DNA from: Entelurus aequoreus
Taxonomy: Eukaryota > Chordata > Actinopteri > Syngnathiformes > Syngnathidae
NCBI RefSeq assembly: GCF_033978785.1
Contig: NC_084749.1
Location: forward strand, 15,196,548-15,260,547
Direction of reading: 5' to 3'
DNA length: 64,000 bases
The translations under genes were made by a program, and so were the position numbers. Shown here in pieces: positions 45,976 through 57,400 of this stretch. The notes beneath the pieces were generated by a model. The model was not told the DNA's origin and did no database searches. It saw only the letters and a program-made list of their open reading frames with translations. Within the stretch, counting starts at the first letter, position 1. Each line of letters opens with the position of its first letter.

Positions 45976-48900
45976 CTTCAACATGTCTCCATCTTTTTTT
46001 TTAACATGTCTCCCATCAAGTCTCCATCATGTCCTCAACGTGTCTCTAATATGTCTCCATCAGCTCCCCTTCATGTCTCCAACATGTCTCCCATCAAGTC
46101 TCCATCATGTCCTCAACGTGTCTCTAACATGTCTCCATCAGCTCCCCTTCATGTCTCCAACATGTCTCCCATCAAGTCTCCATCATGTCACCATTATGTC
46201 TTCAACATGTCTCCATCAGCTCCCCTTCATGTCTCCAACATGTCTCCCATCAAGTCTCCATCATGTCCTCAACGTGTCTCTAACATGTCTCCATCAGCTC
46301 CCCTTCATGTCTCCAACATGTCTCCCATCAAGTCTCCATCATGTCACCATTATGTCTTCAACATGTCTCCATCAGCTCCCCTTCATGTCTCCAACATGTC
46401 TCCCATCAAGTCTCCATCATGTCACCATTATGTCTTCAACATGTCTCCATCAGCTCCCCTTCATGTCTCCAACATGTCTCCCATCAAGTCTCCATCATGT
46501 CACCATTATGTCTTCAACATGTCTCCATCAGCTCCCCTTCATGTCTCCAACATGTCTCCCATCAAGTCTCCATCATGTCCTCAACGTGTCTCTAACATGT
46601 CTCCATCAGCTCCCCTTCATGTCTCCAACATGTCTCCCATCAAGTCTCCATCATGTCACCATTATGTCTTCAACATGTCTCCATCAGCTCCCCTTCATGT
46701 CTCCAACATGTCTCCCATCAAGTCTCCATCATGTCTTCAACGTGTCTCTAACATGTCTCCATCAGCTCCCCTTCATGTCTCCAACATGTCTCCCATCAAG
46801 TCTCCATCATGTCACCATTATGTCTTCAACATGTCTCCATCGTGTCTTTAACATGTCACCATTATGTATCCAACATGTCTCCATCATATCATTAACATGC
46901 CCCATCATGTATCCAACATATCTCCATCATGTCTCCATCATGTCACCATTATGTCTTAAACATATCTCAATCATGTCTCCATCCATTCTTTAACTTGTCC
47001 CCATCATGTATCCAACATATCTCCATCATGTCTCCATCATGTCACCATTATGTCTTAAACATATCTCAATCATGTCTCCATCCATTCTTTAACTTGTCCC
47101 CATCATGTATCCAACATATCTCCATCATGTCTCCATCATATCTTTAACATGTCTCCATCATGTATCCAACATATCTCTATCATGTCTCCATTAAGTCTCC
47201 ATGATGTCACCATAATGTCTTCAACATGTCTTTAACATGTCCCAATCATGCCTCCATCATTGCTCCATCATGTCGCCATCATGTTTCCATGATATCTCCA
47301 TCGTGTCTTCAACATGTCTCCATCATGTCTCCAACATGTTTCCATCATGTCTCCATCATTGCTCCAACATGTCTACAACATGTTTCCATCATGTCTAAAA
47401 CATGTCTCTAACATGACTCCAACATGTCTCCATCATATCTCCAACATGTCACCATCATGTCTCTGCCATGTCTCCATCATATATCCAACATGTATATAAC
47501 ATGTGTCCATCATGTCTCCAACATGTATTTAACATGTCTCCATAATGTCTCCATCATGTCTAAAACATGTCTCCAACATGACTCCAACATGTCTCCATCA
47601 TATATCTAACATGTCACCATCATGTCTCCGTCATGTCTCCATCATATCTCCAACATGTATCCAACATGTGTCCATCATGTCTCCAACATGTCTCCATCAT
47701 GTCAATAACATGACTTCAACATGTCTCTAACATGTCCTCAACATGACTCCAACATGTCTCCAACATGTCTTCAACATGCCTCCATCATGTTTCCAACATG
47801 TCAATAACATGACTTCAACGTGTCTCCAACATGTCTATAACATGACTCCAACATGTTTACATCATGTCTCCAACATGTCTATAACATGACTCCAACATGT
47901 CTCCAACATGTTCACATCATGTCTCTAACATGTCTATAACATGACTCTAACATGTTTTCAACATGTCTCCAACATGTTTACATCATGTCTCCAACATGTC
48001 TATAACATGACTCCAATATGTTCACATCATGTCTCCAACATGTCTATAACATGGCTACAAAATGTCTCCAACATGTCAATAGCATGACTCCAACATGTCT
48101 CCAACATGTCTCCAACATGTCAATAACATGACTCCAACATGTTTTCAACATGTCTCCAACATTTTTACATCATGTCTCCAACATGTCTATAACATGACTC
48201 CAACATGTCTCCAACATGTTTACATCATGTCTCCAACATGTCTATAACATGACTCCAACATGTCTCCAACATGTTTACATCATGTCTCCAACATGTCTAT
48301 GACATGACTCCAACATGTCTCCAACATGTTTACATCATGTCTCCAACATGTCTATAACATGTCTCCACATGTCTCCAACATGTTTACATCATGTCTCCAA
48401 CATGTCTATAACATGACTCCAACATGTCTCCAACATGTCAATAACATGACTCCAACATGTCTCCAACATGTCTATAACATGACTCCAACATGTCTCCAAC
48501 ATGTCTCCATCATGACCCCAACATGTCTCCAACATGTTTACATCATGTCTCCAACATGTCTATAACATGACTCCAACATGTCTCCAACATGTCTCCATCA
48601 TGACTCCAACATGTCTCCAACATGTTTACATCATGTCTCCAACATGTCTATAACATGACTCCAACATGTCTCCAACATGTCTCCATCATGACTCCAACAT
48701 GTCTCCAACATGTCTATAACATGACTCCAACATGTCTCCAACATGTCTCCATCATGACTCCAACATGTCTCCAATATGTCTCCATCATGTCTCCATCATG
48801 TCTATAACATGACTCCAACATGTCTCCAACATGTCAATAACATGACTCCAACATGTCTCCATCATGTCTCCAACATGTCTCCAACATGTCTCCATCATGA

Positions 48901-50635
48901 CTCCAACATGTCTCCAATATGTCTCCATCATGTCTCCAACATGTCTGTAACATGACTCCAACATGTCTCCAACATGTCAATAACATGACTCCAACATGTC
49001 TCCAACATGTCTATAACATGACTCCAACATGTCTCCAACATGTCTCCATCATGACCCCAACATGTCTCCAACATGTTTACATCATGTCTCCAACATGTCT
49101 ATAACATGACTCCAACATGTCTCCAACATGTCTCCATCATGACTCCAACATGTCTCCAACATGTTTACATCATGTCTCTAACATGTCTATAACATGACTC
49201 CAACATGTCTCCAACATGTCTCCATCATGACTCCAACATGTCTCCAACATGTCTATAACATGACTCCAACATGTCTCCAACATGTCTCCATCATGACTCC
49301 AACATGTCTCCAATATGTCTCCATCATGTCTCCATCATGTCTATAACATGACTCCAACATGTCTCCAACATGTCAATAACATGACTCCAACATGTCTCCA
49401 TCATGTCTCCAACATGTCTCCAACATGTCTCCATCATGACTCCAACATGTCTCCAATATGTCTCCATCATGTCTCCAACATGTCTGTAACATGACTCCAA
49501 CATGTCTCCAACATGTCAATAACATGACTCCAACATGTCTCCATCATGTCTCCAACATGTCTTCAACATGTCTATAACATGACTCCAACATGTCTCCAAC
49601 ATGTCTCCATCATGACTCCAACATGTCTCCAATATGTCTCCATCATGTCTCCATCATGTCTCCATCATGTCTATAACATGACTCCAACATGTCTCCAACA
49701 TGTCAATAACATGACTCCAACATGTCTCCATCATGTCTCCAACATGTCTCCAACATGTCTCCATCATGACTCCAACATGTCTCCAATATGTCTCCATCAT
49801 GTCTCCATCATGTCTATAACATGACTCCAACATGTCTCCAACATGTCAATAACATGACTCCAACATGTCTCCATCATGTCTCCAACATGTCTCCAACATG
49901 TCTATAACATGACTCCAACATGTCTCCAACATGTCTCCATCATGACTCCAACATGTCTCCAATATGTCTCCATCATGTCTATAACATGACTCCAACATGT
50001 CTCCAACATGTCAATAACATGACTCCAACATGTCTCCATCATGTCTCCAACATGTCTCCAACATGTCTCCATCATGACTCCAACATGTCTCCAATATGTC
50101 TCCATCATGTCTCCAACATGTCTATAATATGACTCCAACATGTCTCCAACATGTCTCCATCATGACTCCAACATGTGTCCATCATGTCTCCAACATGTCT
50201 CCAACATGTCCATAACATGACTCCAACATGTCTCCAACATGTCAATAACATGACTCCAACATGTCTCCATCATGTCTCCAACATGTCTCCAACATGTCTC
50301 CATCATGACTCCAACATGTCTCCAATATGTCTCCATCATGTCTCCAACATGTCTATAACATGACTCCAACATGTCTCCAACATGTCAATAACATGACTCC
50401 AACATGTCTCCATCATGTCTCCAACATGTCTCCAACATGTCTCCATCATGACTCCAACATGTCTCCAATATGTCTCCATCATGTCTCCAACATGTCTATA
50501 ACATGACTCCAACATGTCTCCAACATGTCAATAACATGACTCCAACATGTCTCCATCATGTCTCCAACATGTCTCCAACATGTCTATAACATGTCTCCAA
50601 CATGTCTCCAACATGTCTCCAACATGTTTCAATGG
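45976..50635. repeat. 4.7-kb ATGTCTCCAAC 11-mer minisatellite with 78-bp higher-order unit at its left end
   Basis: The base unit is about 11 bp (ATGTCTCCAAC and variants ATCATGTCTCC, ATAACATGACTCC). At 45995-46840 the array is organised in 78-bp units containing CAGCTCCCCTTCATGTCTCC. Because 78 is divisible by 3, two frames stay open for 281-336 codons without being genes. Beyond 47200 units are shorter and mixed, with blocks of CCAACATGTCTATAACATGA. Confidence 0.95.
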
Positions 50636-50685
50636 GCAGCAGTCATCAGAAAAGAATTCTGTGTCTGCAATCAAGTGGAGTTGAG

Positions 50686-50795
50686 AGGGGAGCTAAGGGG
50701 GGTTGAGGGGGGGGGGTGCATGGGGGGGGGGGTTAGGTCTAGTTTTGTGAAGGGTTTAGGGGGGAAGGGGAGGGAAGGGGGGGGAGAGGGGGGTT
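50686..50795 (+). other. G-rich tract, candidate G-quadruplex cluster
   Basis: The plus strand has more than ten runs of at least three G, including runs of 8 to 11, in about 110 bp. It directly follows the ATGTCTCC array. No associated gene is evident. Confidence 0.7.
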
Positions 50796-51296
50796 GGTTG
50801 TGTCAGCGTTTTTCAGGATGTAAAAAGTCAACATGTCCTCCAGTTGAAGGAAATGCAAGAAGACAGCAGACACAGTTCACTGCTCCAATCAGCAGAAGGC
50901 TCCCTGGACAGCGGCGGCACGATGGCGACGCTTTGACTGCAGCTTTGGGACCATCATCATCTTAATCTTCATCATCATCATCCTCCTTGTCACCTGGGAA
51001 AATAGTCAAATATAGAACAGAATAATCAATGATAATGATAACAACATAATAACAAATGTTTTAGCGCGCTACACTTCATTTTATATTAGTCCTAAACAAG
51101 TATTTTTGGTTTGTTATATCAGAAACAAAAACAAAAAAATATTAAAGAATGAATCTAATATAATTTTCATTTTTATCACTAAGGTTCAATCTAATAATGT
51201 GCTTTCCAATGATGATAATGAATTATAAATCATGTTGTATTACAAAGAATAACTACAGTCACATTAGCATAGTGTTATCATTATGATCATACTACC
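50796..51296. other. Intergenic stretch
   Basis: GC-richer 50800-50990 with a CATCATCATC run, then AT-rich sequence. No exon supported. Confidence 0.5.
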
Positions 51297-51304
51297 GTAT
51301 ATAG

Positions 51305-52067
51305 CAGACCGGGGAATTCTGCGGCCCGCGGGCCACATCCGACATGACAGAGAGTTTATTAAGGAGTGCTTATTGAACTCTGTTGCGCTGATATGCCCGG
51401 AGAAGAGGGGCACATTTGAGAACGTGTCACTCTCCCGACGCACTGTAACGAGGCGGGTTGAGACCATCGCTGGAAACTTGGAGCTTCAGCTGAAGAACAG
51501 AAGGGCCGACTTTGACTGTTTTTCGCTGGCTTTGGATGAGAGCTGCGATGTACGTGACACCGCCCAGCTGCTCATCTTCTTACGTGGGATAACTGCAGAC
51601 TTTCAAATCACGGAGTAGCTGGCAGCCATGCAGTCAATTAAAGAGACAGCCACAGGTAATGACTTGTTCACATAGGTAAATGCGTGTTTGGACATGTTAG
51701 GACTGAAATGGGACAAGCTGGAGGTGTGACAACAGATGGTTGTCCAAATCTGACGGGGAAAAATGTTGGACTTTTAAAGAGGATGCAGGATAAAGTGACA
51801 GAAATTGACATTTTTGCATTGTATTATACATCAGGAAGTGTTGTGTAAGACAGTGTTAAAAATAAAACCATCAAAAGCAATCTGCTTTTGTATAAAGTTA
51901 AGTTAGGTTAAATGAAATTATTATTATTATAATTATTATTATTATTTATCTTACGGTATATCAAAAATAATTTGAGCAAAATTTAATTGAAATATTGTCG
52001 GTGTGGCCCTCCAGCAGTGCTCGGGTTGCTCATGCGGCCCCCGGTAAAAATGAATTGCCCACCCCTG
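51305..52067 (+). mobile_element. Internally deleted hAT transposon with transposase fragment, TSD GTATATAG
   Basis: Flanked by GTATATAG at 51297-51304 and 52068-52075. Ends are CAGACCGGGGAATTC and, inverted, CAGGGGTGGGCAATTC. Carries a piece of hAT transposase (51345-51800). Confidence 0.93.
51345..51800 (+). pseudogene. hAT transposase fragment (GTF2IRD2-like type)
   Basis: Encodes REFIKECLLNSVALICPEK, a segment SLSRRTVTRRVETIAGNLE, and FDCFSLALDESCDVRDTAQL, then stops at the TAG after DFQITE. Past it, homologous sequence continues in broken frames (for example VTTDGCPNLTGKN). The CFSLALDES motif carries the first catalytic Asp region of hAT transposases. The pattern is like the transposase-derived part of vertebrate GTF2IRD2/ZBED-type proteins. 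This is a truncated remnant, not a domesticated gene. Confidence 0.75.
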
Positions 52068-52075
52068 GTATATAG

Positions 52076-53589
52076 CATAACTGTAATTAGAATTAGAATA
52101 GTTAAATTCATTTAAGACACCGCTGCTGTTATTGTTACATTGGATGTATGTGCTAGTAATGGTGGTAATAGTGGTAAATATTATTTTTCTTCCTAAATTC
52201 TGTTGTTCGAACTAATATTATTATTAATATAGTGTAACAATGACCACTGTCAGTACTGTATTATTACTGTTACTATTACTAATCTCTTAATATGAATATT
52301 GGCACTATGTTTGTTGTTATCTGCTAATGTTGTTGTTTTTGTTGTGGTCTCTGTCTTGTCAACACAATAAATTCAACTATATAGAATTATACAAAATATA
52401 TATCAATTTTATTAATACAATAATACAAAAATATATATAAAATGTTCCTTTTTTTTTTTTACTTTTGTATTTTTTGTATGCAAAGAAAGAAAAACATGGC
52501 CTTAATAGTCTTCTGAGTTGTATTTGCCTGAATAAGGGGCAGATATTATCCATACATCCATTTTCTATTTTGGGGTTGCGGGGGGTCGCTGGAGCCTATC
52601 TCAGCTGCATTCGGGCGGAAGGCGGGGTACACCCTGGACAAGTCGCCACCTCATCACAGGGCCAACACAGATAGATAACATTCACACTCACATTATGTTT
52701 AAATCTATTTATGCTCCTTTTCATGGAAGGTTTATTTCAATGTTGTATCAATTACTATTTAACATTGAATAAATAAAAGAGTTAAAATGGACAAGAAAAA
52801 TAATATGTTTTAATGACATGTTGATATAAAATGTAATTTGTGTAGTTATAACACAAAGTAAGACCAGTAATAATCATGTCTTTGTATCCTTACGACACAA
52901 AAAATATAAATACGACTTTCATGTGTCCTGCAAAAGAAAGAAAAAAGTGAAGAAATCACATTTTTAACAATAGTAGCACACAGAAAAGACCAAAACAGCA
53001 AATGAGTAACATTCATTTTGAGTCAGCTTTCATATAAACTGCCAATTTATTACAAAAGCCTTGACATGGAAGCATGTGTATTTTCCCCACAAGAATTGTA
53101 CAACTATTAATAATGCTTGGATCAATACACACAACAGTTGACATGTATATTATAAGATCATGTTTGTCACATGCAACGTACAAAACATTGTGTGTGCAGC
53201 CTTTTAAATCTTATTGGGCAACCATTGTGGCGCCCGCAGACACACACACACACACACACATTTGTGCATGGAAAACATTAATAAAGTGCTGCAGTGTGTG
53301 TAGTTTTTGTGGTGACGCTGGCATGAAGAAAAGAATGTAAATTATTGGTACGAGCAGTAAAAAAAAAAAACAGCAGCACTTCACTTTCTCGAGCTCCTAA
53401 ATAAAAAGCTTGCCAAACATTTTACTCGACTTCATGGCTAAAAAAGTGCAGTGTGCATCAACATTATTAGTATTATTATTATTCCTCTCACCAAGACATC
53501 ATATTGTGTTTTTTATGAAAACAAAAATAAACCCATCCCGAAAATCCATCACTTTATGGTACACAGTATAAAAAAAACAACACGATATT
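52076..53589. other. Intergenic stretch with a dispersed repeat
   Basis: 52548-52690 is a common fish dispersed repeat (GGCGGGGTACACCCTGGACA, then ACATTCACACTCAC). A CACACACA run is at 53241. A minus-strand AATAAA lies at 53046-53051. Otherwise AT-rich without gene signal. Confidence 0.5.
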
Positions 53590-53830
53590 GGGCGGCATAG
53601 CTCGGTTGGTAGAGCGGCCGTGCCAGCAACTTGAGGGTTCCAGGTTCAGATTCCTGCTACCGCCATCCTAGTCGTTGCTGTTGTGTCCTTGGGCAAGGCA
53701 CTTTACCCACCTGCTCCCAGTGCCACCCACACTGGTTTAAATGTAACTTAGATATTGGGTTTCCCTATGTAAAGCGCTTTGAGTCCCTAGAGAAAAGAGT
53801 TACATAAATATAATTCACTTCACTTCACTT
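53590..53830 (+). mobile_element. tRNA-derived SINE
   Basis: The head resembles a tRNA: GGGCGGCATAGCTCGGTTGG with an A box (TAGCTCGGTTGG) and a B box GGTTCAGATTCC at 53643-53654. It continues into a CCTTGGGCAAGGCACTTTAC body and a GTAAAGCGCTTTGAG tail, ending in repeated CACTT. No full cloverleaf, so it is not a functional tRNA gene. Confidence 0.85.
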
Positions 53831-54105
53831 AAGTTTATATATTTGTATTTGATTGAGGGACATAAGTATTAATCACAGGTAGCATTGAGACCCCCACAAA
53901 GCATGAGTCCTGTACCTTTAAGAAAGTCACACAAACAAACTCAAAAGTGCCAACTTAGGGACAAGATTGTAGACCTGCACAAGACTGGACTGGAGAGCAT
54001 CAATAAATATGTTTGTAGGCTTTTCCCACCACCTTTTGTATTGGGATCCATCCCACTGATTCATCAATAATAATATTTTTAAAACGTCCATAAAAATGAC
54101 ACAAG
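53831..54105 (-). other. gorab: Probable gorab 3' flank / 3' UTR, with a small Tc1-like fragment
   Basis: Downstream of the gorab stop on the minus strand. On the plus strand, 53935-53995 encodes QLRDKIVDLHKTGL, which resembles the N-terminal part of Tc1 transposases, so a small fragment may be present. Poly(A) site not located. Confidence 0.4.
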
Positions 54106-54490
54106 TCACGTCTGTGCTGTTTGGGAATCTTGCTCAGGCTGAGTTTGGTCGGGGAGTCGGTGCTCCACATGGACGCCCCCATCCTCCTCCTCCTCCTCTT
54201 GTGCAGGTCCAGACTGCGCCGTTGTCTCCTGATTGTCCGCGACGCCGTTCTCCTGAGGTCTCGGTGGCTCTGACGTCTTCTCGTCTTCCGCCCTCTGCCT
54301 TTCCAGCTCCTCCTCGGTGGCCTGCAGCTGCAGCTGATGCATGAGCTCCTCCAGCTTGTGAGCTTTACGCAGCTCGTTCTGCTGGATGATGGCGAAGAGA
54401 TGCTCCGTCAGCTGCTCCTTCACCTCAGACTTCTTGTGGAGGTCCATCTTGGCCGTCACGTACTCCGTCTCTGCCTTCTCGTAGCGCTTT
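54106..54490 (-). CDS. gorab: gorab coding exon 5 (residues 196-323)
   Basis: The acceptor is GTGTGTCTCAG|AAAG. Encodes RKRYEKAETEYVTAKMDLHK, the conserved EQLTEHLFAIIQQNELRK block, and an acidic, poorly conserved tail ending DSQTAQT before the stop at 54106-54108. Confidence 0.95.
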
Positions 54491-57400
54491 CTGAGACACA
54501 CACGAAGGATTTTGTGAAGCCCATGAAAACGTGTCTGACTACGCAAATAGGACAGGACAACACAAACGACTAGAACATTCTAGAAGGATCACACATGCCA
54601 ACTTAGTCCTTACAAACATGGTAAACATACATTCAACTCAGCTCTTCTATCACTTATTTTTATCATATGCCTTTCTTACTTTCACTAGTTTTACTATTTT
54701 CACTAGTTCAAATGTTCTTTTATTAGTTAAACGTTTTTCTTTCACTAGTTTCCTTTCTCTAATTGCATTTTCTTACTCTCACAAGTTTAACTACTTTTGC
54801 TTGTTGAACTTTTCTTACTTTCAGTATAACTATTTTCGCAAGTTACATTTATTTATTTTTAATAGGTTAACTTTTCCATTTTCACTAATTTAATTTTTCT
54901 TACTTTCACTAGTTTAAATATTTTCATTAGTTTATCTATTTTCACTAGTTGAACTTTGATGTTTTCTTGCTTTAACTACTATAACTAATTTCACTAGTTT
55001 AAGAACTCTTGCGATTGGAACTTTTCTTACTTTCACTAGTTGAACTATTCTCACTAGTTTAACTATTTTTGCTAGTTGAACTTTTCTTTTATTAGTTAAA
55101 CATTTCTCTCACTAGTTTACTTTGACTAATTCAACTGTTCTTACTTACACTAGTTTATTTTATTAGTTATACAGTGATTTGTTACACTAGTTTACTTTCA
55201 CTAATTTAAACTGTTACTTTCACTAGTTGAACTATTCTCACTAGTTGAACTATTCTCACTAGTTGAACTTTTGTTACTTTCACTAGTTTAACTATTCTCA
55301 CTAGTTTAACTACTTTCGCTAGTTGAACTTTTCTTACTTTCACTATAGTACTTTCGAGAGTTAAACTTTTTATTTTCGAAAGTTTACCTTTTCACTAATT
55401 TAACTTTTCTTACGTTCACTAGTTTAACTATTTTCATTAGTTTATCAATTTTCAATAGTTGAAATGCTCATAGCGGGCGGTGTATATTGTAGCGTCCCGG
55501 AAGAGTTAGTGCTGCAAGGGGTTCTGGGTATTTGTTCTGTTGTGTTTATGTTGTGTTACGGTGCGGATGTTCTCCCGAAATGTGTTTGTCATTCTTGTTT
55601 GGTGTGGGTTCACAGTGTTGCGCATATTTGTAACAGTGTTAAAGTTGTTTATACGGTCACCCTCAGTGTGACCTGTGTGGCTGTTGACCAAGTATGCCTT
55701 GCATTCACTTATGTGTGTGTAAAAGCTGCATATATTATGTGACTGGGCCGGCACGCTGTTTGTATGGAGGAAAAGCGGACGTGACGACAGGTTGTAGAGG
55801 ACGCTAAAGGCAGTGCCTTTAAGGCACGCCCCCAATATTGTTGTCCGGGAGAAATTCGGGAGAATGGTTGCCCCGGGAGATTTTCGGGAGGGGCACTGAA
55901 ATTTGGGAGTCTCCCGGGAAAATCGGGAGGGTTGGCAAGTATGACTCTGGCTAGTTAAACTCCTCTTACTTTCACGAGTTTGACTTTTCCATTTTACTTT
56001 TCTTCCTTTCACTTGTTTAACTACTTCCACTAGTTTAACTTTACTTCTTTCACTAGTTTTAGTACTCTCGCTAGTTTAACTTTTCTTACTTTTTGCACTT
56101 TTAACTTTTCAATTTTGCTTACTTGTTTATTTACTTCTTATTTTGCTAGTTTAACTACTTCCGCTAGTTTGTTTTCTACTTTTGTAAGTTCAACTTTTCT
56201 TTAACTAGATTAACTTTTGTACTTCTACTGGTTTAACTTGAATAACTGTTCTACTTTCACCAGTTTAAATACCTTCACTAATTTAACCTTTCTACTTTCA
56301 CTAGTTATTTTTTTCCAACTTTTACTAGTTCAACTACTTGTGCTAGATTAACTTATCTTACTTTCACCAGTTAAACGTTTCAAACAGTTAAATATTTAGT
56401 AGAGATGTCCGATAATGGCTTTTTTGCCGATATCCCGATATTGTCCAACTCTTAATTACAGATTACGATATCAACCGATACCGATATATACAGTCGTGGA
56501 ATTAACACATTATTATGCCTAATTTTGTTGTGATGCCCCGCTGGATGCATTAAACAATGTAACAAGGTTTTCCAAAATAAATCAACTCAAGTTATGGAAA
56601 AAAATACCAACATGGCACTGCCATATTTATTATTGAAGTCACAAAGTGCATTATTTGTTTTTAAATGCCTCAAAACAGCAGCTTGGAATTTGGGACATGT
56701 TCCCCCTGAGAGAGCATGAGGAGGTTGAGGTGGGCGGAGTTGGGGGGTGGATAGGGGGTAGCGGGGGGTGTATATTGTAGCGTCCCGGAAGAGTTAGTGC
56801 TGCAAGGGGTTCTGGGTATTTGTTCTGTTGTGTTTATGTTGTGTTACGGTGCGGATGTTCTCCCGAAATGTGTTTGTCATTCTTGTTTGGTGTGGGTTCA
56901 CAGTGTGGCGCATATTTGTAACAGTGTGAAAGTTGTTTATACGGCCACCCTCAGTGTGACCTGTATGGCTGTTGACCAAGTATGCTTTGCATTCACTTGT
57001 GTGTGTGAAAAGCCGTAGATATTATGTGATTGAGCCGGCACGCAAAGGCAGTGCCTTTAAGGTTTATTGGCGCTCTGTACTTCTCCCTACGTCCGTGTAC
57101 ACAGCGGCGTTATAAAAAGTCATAAATTTTACTTTTTGAAACAGATACCGATAATTTTGAAACCGATACCGATCATTTCCTTTATTACATTTTAAAGTAT
57201 TTATCGGCCGATAATATCGGACATCCCTAATATTTAGAAAAGTTAGTCAAGTAGAAAACTTCACTCCAATATTCGACGCACTTTTGCTCCCAACCGATGG
57301 ACAGATAAACCCTCTCGGTTTATTTGCACGTGTCCAATAGGTTCCTTGACTAGCGTGCATGTCGCTACCTGGCGGTGGCGTAGTCCCAGCTGGCTTCATC

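Noticed and set aside
45983..46993. 336-codon open frame rich in Met, Ser, Pro, Cys, His
   Set aside because: It is the translation of a 78-bp tandem repeat, and a second frame is open for 281 codons over the same DNA. No splice signals or protein family.
50962..50993. Possible terminal exon on the minus strand encoding an acidic GDKEDDDDED tail
   Set aside because: Only about ten codons, from a CATCATCATC run, with no upstream exon found between 51.0 and 54.1 kb.
53590..53662. tRNA gene
   Set aside because: A and B boxes are present, but the sequence runs into a SINE body and the arms do not pair as a cloverleaf.
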